Assembly: GCA_900540455.1 (NCBI GenBank)
Contig: UQGD01000008.1
Location: 6,201 to 70,200, forward strand
DNA from: an uncultured Faecalibacterium sp.
GTDB lineage: Bacteria > Bacillota > Clostridia > Oscillospirales > Ruminococcaceae
Length of the DNA stretch: 64,000 bases
Reading direction: 5' to 3'
In this document: positions 42,253 through 49,878 of the stretch, one piece after another
Layout: each line of letters begins with the position of its first letter
Numbering within the stretch: the first letter of the stretch is position 1
Position numbers and translations under genes: made by a program
Notes under the pieces: model-generated
What the model was told of the DNA's origin: nothing
Seen by the model: only the letters and a program-made list of their open reading frames with translations
The model's database searches: none

Positions 42253-43316
42253 GCTTGGGGCCTCCATTCTTCCAACAATTCGTCCATCAGTTCCCGCACA
42301 CTGCGCATCCTGTCCAGCCGGGGGGCGCTGGACCCGCAGAAGAACAGCCCGTTTTCCACATCGCCTTGTACCGCTGCAATCAGCGCCTGGGTGATGCAGT
42401 AGGGTACGGCAGCCGGGTCGCAGCCTTTCAGGCAGCGGGCGCAGTGCCGGGGGGCAAAACGCTGCCCGGCAGCCAGTTTCTGCACCAGGGGGGTGTTCAG
42501 CGCCCGGGCGGGCATACCCACCGGGCTATGGATGATGCGCAGGTCCTCCTGCCGGGCATGGAGCAGTACGTCCTTGTAGCCCTGGCTGGCATCGCACTCG
42601 TAGGTGGTGATAAAGCGTGTGGCCAGCTGCGCCCCTGCTGCGCCCAGCTGGACATAGCGAGCGATATCCGCCCCGGTGTATACCCCGCCGGCCACAAAGA
42701 CCGGGATCTGTCGCTGGAACCGTTCCTCATAGGGGCGCAGCTCTGCCAGCAGAGCAGGCAGGGTCTGTTCCAGGGTCTGGCAGCGGCTGGTTTCCAGCTC
42801 GGTCTCGTCAAAACCCAGGTGCCCGCCTGCTTCGCAGCCTTCCAGCACCACAAAGTCAGGGCAGCGGCCGTACTTATCTGCCCAGCGGCGCAGCAGCAGC
42901 CGGGCTGCCCGGCTGCTGGATACGATGGGGGCAATGGCGGCGCTGCCGGGGGCCACAAGAGCGGGAAGCTCCAAGGGCAGCCCGGCGCCGGAGATCACCG
43001 CATCCGCACCCGCCTGGACAGCGGTGGCCACAGCCTGGGCGTAGTTCTGGGTCGCTACCATGGCGTTGACCGCCACCAGCCCCCGCCCGTTGGCCAGGCA
43101 TTTGGCTTTCTGCACCTCAGCGGCCAGGGCGCGGCAGTTGGCGGCAGCGGGGGCCCGGGCAAAATCGGGTTCACGGTAGCCTGCATCGGCGGTGGAGATG
43201 CAGCCCATGCCGCCGCAGGTGGCCACGGCACCTGCCAGGCCGCCCAGCGATACACCGACCCCCATGCCTCCCTGCAGGATGGGCACGGGCAGGGCCTTGC
43301 CCGCCAGTGTCAGCAT
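42249..43316 (-). CDS. FabK/nitronate-monooxygenase-like flavoprotein with Cys-rich C-terminus
   Basis: A 355-residue FMN-dependent TIM-barrel protein of the NPD/FabK group. Landmarks are PVPILQGGMGVGVSLGGLAG at the start, GADAVISGAGLP, the conserved LEGCEAGGHLG and FVAGGVYTGADIARY with LGAAGAQLATRF. Near the C-terminus it has CARCLKGCDP, a cysteine group absent from the neighbouring FabK. The start at 43316 overlaps fabK by 7 bp. Lying inside the fatty-acid operon it may be a second enoyl-ACP reductase or act on a different acyl substrate; nitronate oxidation is the family alternative. Confidence 0.82.
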   Translation of the reverse strand: MLTLAGKALPVPILQGGMGVGVSLGGLAGAVATCGGMGCISTADAGYREPDFARAPAAANCRALAAEVQKAKCLANGRGLVAVNAMVATQNYAQAVATAVQAGADAVISGAGLPLELPALVAPGSAAIAPIVSSSRAARLLLRRWADKYGRCPDFVVLEGCEAGGHLGFDETELETSRCQTLEQTLPALLAELRPYEERFQRQIPVFVAGGVYTGADIARYVQLGAAGAQLATRFITTYECDASQGYKDVLLHARQEDLRIIHSPVGMPARALNTPLVQKLAAGQRFAPRHCARCLKGCDPAAVPYCITQALIAAVQGDVENGLFFCGSSAPRLDRMRSVRELMDELLEEWRPQA

Positions 43317-44245
43317 AGCTGTCCCAGCGCGGCGGCGCACTGCCTCCCATCCTGCCAAAGGTCGGCCAGGATCTCCGAAGCGGGGCGGATCTGGTGCAGC
43401 AGTCCGGCGCACTGGCCGGCCATCAGGCTGCCGGTGTCGGTGTCGCCTTCCAGTACAGCCCGGCGCAGGCTGCCCAGGGTGCGCCGCTCCAGCTCCATCT
43501 TATCGGCACCGGCTTTTTCCATCCGCAGATATTCCCGGCTCATGCGGTTTTTCAGCACACGCACCGGCGCACCGGTGCTGCGTCCGGTAACGATGGTATC
43601 GCTGTCCCGGGCATCCAGCAGCGCCTGTTTGTAATTTTCATGGATGGGACACTCCTGGCTGACCAGCAGGCAGGTGCCCACCTGGACGCCGCAGGCGCCC
43701 AGAGCCAGTGCCGCAGCCAGCTGCCGTCCATCGGCAATGCCTCCGGCGGCGATCACCGGCAGATCCACGGCGTCCACCACCTGGGGCACCAGGGCCATGG
43801 TGGTCATCTCGCCCACATGGCCGCCGCTCTCGGTGCCCTCGGCAATGATGCCGTCCACCCCCAGCCGGGCCAGATGCCGGGCCAGGATGGCGGCAGCCAC
43901 CACCGGGAACACCTTGATCCCGGCGGATTTCCAGGCCGGAACATACTTGCCGGGGTTGCCTGCGCCAGTGGTGACCACCGGCACGTTTTCCTCCACAACG
44001 ATGCGGGCAAAGTCATCGGCCTGGGGGTGCATCAGCATGATGTTGACCCCAAAAGGCTGATCGGTCAGCTCCCGGCAGCGGCGGATGTGGCTGCGCAGGG
44101 TGTCCGGGTCCATAGCGCCGGAACCAATGACGCCCAGTGCGCCTGCGTTGGAGCAGGCCGCGGCAAACTCGCCGGTGGCAATGTGGGCCATGCCGCCCTG
44201 GATGATGGGATACCGGGTGCCCAGAATTTCGTTCAACAGTTTCAT
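43310..44245 (-). CDS. fabK: Enoyl-ACP reductase II FabK
   Basis: A 311-residue FMN enzyme that reduces enoyl-ACP, replacing FabI in many Firmicutes. It opens TRYPIIQGGMAHIATGEFAAA, has GVNIMLMHPQ, GIIAEGTESGGHVGEMTTMAL with the catalytic histidine, and IAAGGIADGRQLAAALALGA. Its start overlaps the fabH stop by 4 bp (ATGA). Confidence 0.93.
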   Translation of the reverse strand: MKLLNEILGTRYPIIQGGMAHIATGEFAAACSNAGALGVIGSGAMDPDTLRSHIRRCRELTDQPFGVNIMLMHPQADDFARIVVEENVPVVTTGAGNPGKYVPAWKSAGIKVFPVVAAAILARHLARLGVDGIIAEGTESGGHVGEMTTMALVPQVVDAVDLPVIAAGGIADGRQLAAALALGACGVQVGTCLLVSQECPIHENYKQALLDARDSDTIVTGRSTGAPVRVLKNRMSREYLRMEKAGADKMELERRTLGSLRRAVLEGDTDTGSLMAGQCAGLLHQIRPASEILADLWQDGRQCAAALGQLC

Positions 44246-45201
44246 TTGTTCGTACCTTTATATTGGAACAACATTCCGCCCCAGGTCAGCCCTGCGCCAA
44301 AGCCAAGGCAGGCTACAGTCTGGCCGGGGATAAGGCGTCCGGCTTCCGCCAGCTCGTTGAGAGCCACCGGGATGCTGGCCGCACTGGTGTTGCCGTGACG
44401 GTCCATGTTTTTGTAGAATTTTTCCGGGTCAGCCTTCAGTGCCCGGACACAGTGGTCGATGATGCGGCCATTGGCCTGGTGGCAGACCACCCAGTCCACC
44501 TGCCCCAGGGACAGCCCGCTTTGCGCCAGCACTTCGTCCAGGCAGCGGGGCAGAGCCTCCACTGCAAAGCGGAATACGGCCCGCCCGTCCATGGTGATGG
44601 GGGCCGAGCCGGTACGGCAGGGCCCGCCGGCCTGGATGGCCTCGCAGCCCCGTGCCCCCAGACTGGCGGCAAAGGGGAGAGCGTCCGGAGCAAGCTGGAA
44701 CACCGCTGCCCCGGCCCCATCTCCGAACAAAACGCAGGTGGAGCGGTCAGCGGGGTCCAGCAGGCGGCTCAGAGCTTCGCAGCCGACCACCAGGGCGTAC
44801 TGGCCCCCAAGGGTCATCAGCAGGCCCCGGGCAGCGGCGGCTGCATACACAAAACCGGAACAGGCTGCGTTGACATCCAGGGTGGGGATATTTTCCCGCA
44901 GGGCCAGCGCCGCCTGCACCCGGCAGGCCACACTGGGGGCAGCATCCGGGGCAGAAAGGGTGGCGCAGATGCAGCAGCCGATATCGGCAGGGGACAGGCC
45001 GCTGCGTTCCAGCGCCTGTTTTGCAGCAGAAATGGCCAGGGTGGAAGCGGACTCCTCCGGGGCGCACCAGTGCCGCGTCCGGATGCCGGTGCGGCTGACG
45101 ATCCATTCGTCGCTGGTATCCACGGTGCGGCTCAGATCTTCGTTGGTCACGGTACGGCTGGGCAGTGCCCCGCCGGTGGCGATCAGTTGCAAACCCTCCA
45201 T
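44242..45201 (-). CDS. fabH: Beta-ketoacyl-ACP synthase III FabH
   Basis: A 319-residue initiating condensing enzyme. The Cys-His-Asn triad is visible: Cys114 in VNAACSGFVYA, His in VCHQANGRIID and Asn in HGNTSAASIPVAL. DEWIVSRTGIRTRHW near residue 31 is the usual N-terminal signature. It overlaps accA by 19 bp. Confidence 0.94.
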   Translation of the reverse strand: MEGLQLIATGGALPSRTVTNEDLSRTVDTSDEWIVSRTGIRTRHWCAPEESASTLAISAAKQALERSGLSPADIGCCICATLSAPDAAPSVACRVQAALALRENIPTLDVNAACSGFVYAAAAARGLLMTLGGQYALVVGCEALSRLLDPADRSTCVLFGDGAGAAVFQLAPDALPFAASLGARGCEAIQAGGPCRTGSAPITMDGRAVFRFAVEALPRCLDEVLAQSGLSLGQVDWVVCHQANGRIIDHCVRALKADPEKFYKNMDRHGNTSAASIPVALNELAEAGRLIPGQTVACLGFGAGLTWGGMLFQYKGTNK

Positions 45202-46157
45202 GCTTCCCTCGTTTCTCCGATCTGACGGAATTTTTTGTAACGCTGCTCTGCCAGGGCTTTGCCGCCCATCCGGTCCAGTGCAGCCAGCTGGCGGCGCAGC
45301 TCAAGGTCGATGCTTTGGAACAATGCTTGGTGGGCACGCTGCGCACCCCCCAAAGGCTCGGGGATCACTTCATCTACGATGCCGGCGTCAGCCAGGTCCT
45401 GTGCGGTGAGCTTCATCACTTCGCAGGCTTCGTTGCTGCGGGAGGCATCCTTCCACAAAATGCTGGCAAACCCTTCCGGGCTGAGCACAGAGTAGACGGC
45501 GTTTTCCAGCATCAGCAGGCGGTTGGCTACGCCCAGAGCCAGCGCACCGCCGCTGGAGCCTTCGCCCGTGACCACAGCGATCACGGGAACAGTCAGGCCG
45601 CTGAGCTGAGCCATGCACCGGGCAATGGCTTCGCCCTGGCCCCGTTCCTCGGCTTCTTTGCCGGGGTAGGCGCCCGGCGTATCCAAAAAGGTCAGGATGG
45701 GGCGGCCGAACTTTTCGGCCTGCTGCATCAGGCGCAGGGCCTTGCGGTACCCCTCCGGCCCCGGCATCCCAAAGTTGCAGCGCAGATTCTCCTGTAAAGT
45801 GGAGCCTTTGCGGTGGCCGATCACGGTCACCGGGCGTCCATGGAACAGCCCTACGCCGCCCAGAATGGCAGCATCCTCCCGGCACTGCCGGTCGCCCCGC
45901 TGCTCAAAAAAGTCGGTGAACAGGGCGTTTACCAGCTCGTCGATGTGGGGGCGCTCGGGGTGGCGTGCCAGAAAGACACGGTCGGCCGGGGTCAGGGGGC
46001 CGCACTGACGCAGCAGTGCATCCTCCTGGGCCGACAAAGCGGCCAGCTGTTGGGCATGGGCGGTGATGGCGGTCATTTTATCATCGGCCTCGTCCCCCCG
46101 CAGGGCAGCGATCTGCTCGTCCAGCGGGCGCAGGGCCTGCAAAATATCTTGGATCAA
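45183..46157 (-). CDS. accA: Acetyl-CoA carboxylase carboxyltransferase subunit alpha
   Basis: A 324-residue subunit that with AccD transfers carboxyl from carboxybiotin to acetyl-CoA. Recognisable segments are GGVGLFHGRPVTVIGHRKG, NFGMPGPEGYRKALRLM, FLDTPGAYPG and GEGSSGGALALGVAN. It starts with TTG at 46157, giving a TTGA overlap with the accD stop; no better start is seen. The partner biotin carboxylase and carrier protein (accC, accB) are not in this operon. Confidence 0.92.
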   Translation of the reverse strand: MIQDILQALRPLDEQIAALRGDEADDKMTAITAHAQQLAALSAQEDALLRQCGPLTPADRVFLARHPERPHIDELVNALFTDFFEQRGDRQCREDAAILGGVGLFHGRPVTVIGHRKGSTLQENLRCNFGMPGPEGYRKALRLMQQAEKFGRPILTFLDTPGAYPGKEAEERGQGEAIARCMAQLSGLTVPVIAVVTGEGSSGGALALGVANRLLMLENAVYSVLSPEGFASILWKDASRSNEACEVMKLTAQDLADAGIVDEVIPEPLGGAQRAHQALFQSIDLELRRQLAALDRMGGKALAEQRYKKFRQIGETREAWRVCN

Positions 46158-47029
46158 TTCCGTTTCCCTCCCGGAGCGTAGAGTTTCAGCAGGCGGGACA
46201 GGGTATCCCGCATCTGGGTGCGGGGCACTACCTGGTCCACAAAACCGTGTTCCAGCTGGAACTCACTGCGCTGGAACCCCTCGGGCAGCTTTTCGCCAAT
46301 GGTCTGCTCGATGACCCGGGGGCCGGCAAAACCGATCAGTGCGCCCGGCTCGGCCAGGGTGACATCCCCCAGGCTGGCAAAGCTGGCGGTCACACCGCCG
46401 GTGGTGGGGTGGGTCAGTACGCTGATGTACAGCCCGCCCTTGGCGGAGAACCGCTCCAGCGCAGCCGAGGTTTTCGCCATCTGCATCAGGCTGAAGATGC
46501 CCTCCTGCATACGGGCGCCGCCGCTGGCCGAAAAGATGACCAGGGGCAGCTTGTGGGCGGCGGCATACTCGATGCAGCGGGTGATCTTTTCGCCCACGGT
46601 GCTGCTCATGCTGCCCATAAAAAAGCGGCTGTCCAGCACGGCTGCCACCAGGGGGCGGCCGTCGATGCGGCCCACACCGGCCACGACTGCCTCGTTCAGG
46701 CCGGTCTTGGCCTGCTGGGCGGCCAGCTTGCCCGCATACCCGGGGAAGGCCAAGGGATCTTGTGCAGAGAGATTGGCCTCCAGCTCCCGGAAGCTGCCGT
46801 GGTCAAGGATGGTGGACAGCCGGTAATACCCGCCGATGGGCAGATGCACGCCGCAGTTGGGGCAAACATATTGGCTTTTGACCCAGACCTGACGGGTAGC
46901 CCGCCGTCCGCAGTGGCTGCACTCGGCAAATTGGGGCTGCTGCCAAATGGTCCCGGCGTCCCGCAGCGCTTTGTGACGAAAGCTGCGCTGCCGGACCTGG
47001 CTGGGCAGCAGATCTCGGATATCTCTCAT
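46154..47029 (-). CDS. accD: Acetyl-CoA carboxylase carboxyltransferase subunit beta
   Basis: A 291-residue subunit with the N-terminal four-cysteine zinc ribbon CSHCGRR...CPNCGVH and the crotonase-type core including FMGSMSSTVGEKITR and SASGGARMQEGIFSLMQMAKT, then LTHPTTGGVTASFA. It follows acpP by 11 bp. Confidence 0.93.
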   Translation of the reverse strand: MRDIRDLLPSQVRQRSFRHKALRDAGTIWQQPQFAECSHCGRRATRQVWVKSQYVCPNCGVHLPIGGYYRLSTILDHGSFRELEANLSAQDPLAFPGYAGKLAAQQAKTGLNEAVVAGVGRIDGRPLVAAVLDSRFFMGSMSSTVGEKITRCIEYAAAHKLPLVIFSASGGARMQEGIFSLMQMAKTSAALERFSAKGGLYISVLTHPTTGGVTASFASLGDVTLAEPGALIGFAGPRVIEQTIGEKLPEGFQRSEFQLEHGFVDQVVPRTQMRDTLSRLLKLYAPGGKRN

Positions 47030-47040
47030 ACCGGCCCCTC

Positions 47041-47274
47041 TTAGGCGGCAGCCTCGGTCAGGTAGCGGTAGATGTCGCCCACAGTCTTGAGCTGAGACAG
47101 CTGGTCGTCCGGCACAGACACGCCGCAGGCATCTTCCAGAGCCATGTTCAGCTCCACAGCATCCAGGCTGTCAGCCTCCAGGTCCTCGGTCAGGCTGGCT
47201 TCCATCGTGACCTTCTCGGGGTCGCAGTTCAGGGTGTCGGCAACGATCTTCTTCATCTCATCAAAGCTCATCAT
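47041..47274 (-). CDS. acpP: Acyl carrier protein AcpP
   Basis: A 77-residue acidic protein. Ser36 in the DSLD motif receives phosphopantetheine. Two ATG codons lie in a row behind AAGGAG; either may be used. As first gene of the operon it stands directly behind the strong promoter. Confidence 0.95.
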   Translation of the reverse strand: MMSFDEMKKIVADTLNCDPEKVTMEASLTEDLEADSLDAVELNMALEDACGVSVPDDQLSQLKTVGDIYRYLTEAAA

Positions 47275-47325
47275 AATAAAAATCTCCTTTGTATTGGTCG
47301 AAGGTGTGTTATACTTTTCATGGTT

Positions 47326-47349
47326 GATAGCTCAAAAGTTTTAACTATC
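47326..47349 (-). promoter_or_regulatory. Candidate operator in the fatty-acid operon leader
   Basis: A 24-bp imperfect dyad with GATAG and CTATC ends and AAA/TTT inner arms (9 of 12 positions symmetric) lies 10-35 bases downstream of the -10. The place fits a repressor such as FapR or FabT, but the sequence is not a clear match to either site. Confidence 0.5.
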
Positions 47350-47359
47350 GACTGAAGCC

Positions 47360-47387
47360 ATTATAATCCGGACAGAAAGATTGTCAA
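47360..47387 (-). promoter_or_regulatory. Strong promoter of the fatty-acid operon
   Basis: On the minus strand TTGACA (47382-47387), a 16-base spacer and TATAAT (47360-47365), both consensus. From 47388 to 47628 no gene is seen; a weak TACAAT at 47556-47561 may be the -10 of the phosphatase gene. Confidence 0.9.
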
Positions 47388-47628
47388 TAGATTTAGTTAA
47401 AAATATTTAGCTTTTACGGAATTTTCACACTTCCTGCCGGGATACTGCCCTGGGTTTTACGCAATTTTCGTGGATTTTACACCAGGCGGTTCTGTGCAGC
47501 CAAAGGTTTACCCAGGTTTTGCCTGGGGCTGGTTTCGGCGCAGGCTAGGAATGGATACAATAGAGGCGTACCCGAAAGTAAAAGATTGGATACGGGCAGG
47601 AACGCCCTGGAAAGTGAGGAACCCTGGA

Positions 47629-49176
47629 ATGGATAAGAAAACTATGATCTCCCGCCGCGGCTTTTTGAAGGCCGGGGCCGCTGTGTCTGCATTGGGCATG
47701 ATGGCAGCTGCTCCCGCTGCTGCTTCTGCCGCCGCCCCCGCTCCCGCTGCTGTGGAGGAGGAGAACGGCCTGCTGGATGTGTTTAAGAAGCCGAAGTACA
47801 TCTTCCTGTTCATCGGCGACGGCATGGGCACGGTGCAGATCCAGTCTGCCCGTTTTTATAAAGGCACCGTGGAGAATGATGGCGCAGTGACCGAGGCTGA
47901 GCTGAGCTTCACCGGGTTCCCCGCTGTGGGCAGCGTGACCACCTACGACAGCACCTCTTTCTGCCCGGACTCTGCCTCCACGGCTACCTCCATCGCTACC
48001 GGTTACAAGACCGAGAGCGGCGTCATCAATATGTGCCCCTGGACCCGGGATGTGCCCTACGAGACCATTGCCGAGAAGCTGCATAAGCAGAAGGGCTATA
48101 AGGTGGGCGTGGTGTCCACCGTTAACATCGACCATGCTACTCCGGCTGCGTTCTATGCGCACCAGGCCAGCCGCAAGAACTACTATGACATTGGTGTGGA
48201 GCTGGCCAACAGCGGCTTTGAGTATTTTGCCGGCGGCGAGTTCCAGAAGGTGAAGGGCAACGGCAATGTGCCGGATAACCACGCTGTGGCTGCCCAGGCA
48301 GGCTACCGTGTGGTGACCAGCCAGGCAGAGGCGGCTGCGCTGCCCGCCAATGCAGGCAAGACCCTGATCATTGCCCAGAACCTGGCCGACGGTAAGTCCA
48401 TGAACTATGCCATGGATGCCGCCCCGGGCGAGTGGCAGCTGACCGATTATGTGAAGAAGGGCATCGAGCTGCTGGATAACGGCAAGGGCTTCTTCCTGAT
48501 GACCGAGTCCGGTAAGATCGACTGGGCCTGCCACGCCAACGATGCAGCTGCCTCCATCCACGATGTGCTGGAGATGAGCAATGCTGTGCAGGCTGCGGTG
48601 GACTTCTATAACCGTCACCCCAACGAGACTCTGATCCTGGTCACTGCCGACCACGAGACCGGCGGCCTGGCCATTGGCTACAAGACCACCAACTACGACA
48701 CCTTCCTGCAGAATCTGACCCGTCAGAAGATGTCCTACGCAAAGTTCGATGCAGAGTATGTCTCCCGCTATGTGGCAGAAAAGACCCCCTTCGAGACCGC
48801 TATGGCAGACGTGAAGGCGAACTTTGGCCTGACCCTGCCCAACGACCCGGATGCGGCCAACGCCGGCAAGCTGCTGCTGACCGATTACGAGGCCCAGCAG
48901 CTGCGGGATGCCTACCAGCGTACCCTGGAGGTGGGCGCCTCCTCTCAGGGCAAGATGTCCCAGCTGGATTACGAGCGGTACGGCACCTACATCCCCTTCT
49001 CCATGGCCATCTGCCACGCCATCAATCACAAGTCCGGCCTGGACCACACCACCTATGCCCACACCGGCGCACCGGTCAACCTGTATGCTATGGGCGTAGG
49101 CGCCGAGCAGTTCCAGGGTGTTTACGATAACACCGAGATCTACCACAAGCTGGCCGAGCTGACCAAGGTGCAGTAA
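47629..49176 (+). CDS. Tat-exported alkaline phosphatase
   Basis: A 515-residue phosphomonoesterase of the PhoA/PhoB family. The leader has SRRGFLK (Arg9-Arg10), a hydrophobic stretch and an Ala-rich region, so Tat export is expected. Metal and catalytic motifs are IGDGMG with Asp64, CPDSASTAT with nucleophile Ser115, and TADHETGGL near residue 345. It would release phosphate from organic compounds outside the membrane. The ATG at 47629 is chosen because GTGAGGA precedes it and the Tat motif then falls at the right distance; a 53-residue longer in-frame start is in spacer. Confidence 0.9.
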   Translation: MDKKTMISRRGFLKAGAAVSALGMMAAAPAAASAAAPAPAAVEEENGLLDVFKKPKYIFLFIGDGMGTVQIQSARFYKGTVENDGAVTEAELSFTGFPAVGSVTTYDSTSFCPDSASTATSIATGYKTESGVINMCPWTRDVPYETIAEKLHKQKGYKVGVVSTVNIDHATPAAFYAHQASRKNYYDIGVELANSGFEYFAGGEFQKVKGNGNVPDNHAVAAQAGYRVVTSQAEAAALPANAGKTLIIAQNLADGKSMNYAMDAAPGEWQLTDYVKKGIELLDNGKGFFLMTESGKIDWACHANDAAASIHDVLEMSNAVQAAVDFYNRHPNETLILVTADHETGGLAIGYKTTNYDTFLQNLTRQKMSYAKFDAEYVSRYVAEKTPFETAMADVKANFGLTLPNDPDAANAGKLLLTDYEAQQLRDAYQRTLEVGASSQGKMSQLDYERYGTYIPFSMAICHAINHKSGLDHTTYAHTGAPVNLYAMGVGAEQFQGVYDNTEIYHKLAELTKVQ

Positions 49177-49224
49177 AAACAGCACCCGCTCCTTCTGATA
49201 CCCTCTCTTTGCCTTGCGCAGAAA

Positions 49225-49265
49225 AGCCCCGCCCCGGTGTTCTTATAGAGCACCGGGGCGGGGCT
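49225..49265. terminator. GC-rich hairpin between phosphatase and mscL
   Basis: AGCCCCGCCCCGGTG and its complement form a 15-bp stem with an 11-base loop. There is no T-run on the plus strand; TTTTC follows on the minus strand. Confidence 0.55.
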
Positions 49266-49267
49266 GC

Positions 49268-49296
49268 TTGCACAGAAAGGCGAAACATAGTACAAT
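49268..49296 (+). promoter_or_regulatory. Promoter of mscL
   Basis: TTGCAC (49268-49273), a 17-base spacer and TACAAT (49291-49296). Confidence 0.75.
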
Positions 49297-49356
49297 GAAC
49301 GGGAAAAGCACAGGGAGACCTGGCAATTTGCGGACAAGAAAAGGAGAAAAATCGGT

Positions 49357-49788
49357 ATGGAGACAAGCAAGCTCAAAAAGTTCTGGGCCGAATTCAAAGC
49401 CTTTGCCATGCGGGGCAATGTGCTGGATATGGCGGTAGGTGTCGTGATCGGCTCGGCATTTACAGCCATCGTCAACTCGCTGGTAGGGGATATCATCTCC
49501 CCGGTCATCGGACTGTTTTTTAATGCGGATTTCTCCCGGGTGGGCATCACCATCGGGGATGTGACCATCGGGCTGGGTGCGTTTCTGAATGCGGTCATCA
49601 ACTTTTTGATCGTGGCATTTGTGCTGTTTGTGGTGCTGAAGGTGTTCAACGCGCTGCACAAAAAGCCAGCCCCGGCGGCTCCTTCTACCAAGCTCTGCCC
49701 CTACTGTCAGTCCACCATCTCCATCAAGGCGGTGCGCTGCCCGCATTGTACCTCCAAGCTGGAGGGTTGGCCGGAAGCAGCAGACTGA
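49357..49788 (+). CDS. mscL: Large-conductance mechanosensitive channel with zinc-ribbon tail
   Basis: A 143-residue channel that opens under membrane tension to release solutes. The N-terminal helix and first membrane helix read FAMRGNVLDMAVGVVIGSAF; the second is NAVINFLIVAFVLFVVLKVF. Instead of the usual C-terminal helix bundle, residues 110-135 form a zinc ribbon with Cys114, Cys117, Cys128 and Cys131 (CPYCQST...RCPHCTS). It is monocistronic between two hairpins. Confidence 0.93.
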   Translation: METSKLKKFWAEFKAFAMRGNVLDMAVGVVIGSAFTAIVNSLVGDIISPVIGLFFNADFSRVGITIGDVTIGLGAFLNAVINFLIVAFVLFVVLKVFNALHKKPAPAAPSTKLCPYCQSTISIKAVRCPHCTSKLEGWPEAAD

Positions 49789-49810
49789 GGCAAGGCTCTT
49801 TCTCTAAACC

Positions 49811-49855
49811 AAAAGCGGCCCCCGCTGCACAGCGCAGCAGGGGCCGCTTTTTACC
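49811..49855. terminator. Bidirectional terminator after mscL
   Basis: AAAAGCGGCCCC and GGGGCCGCTTTT arms, with A- and T-tracts, between convergent genes. Confidence 0.9.
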
Positions 49856-49878
49856 TTTTAGCAGGGGGGGACAGGGGC

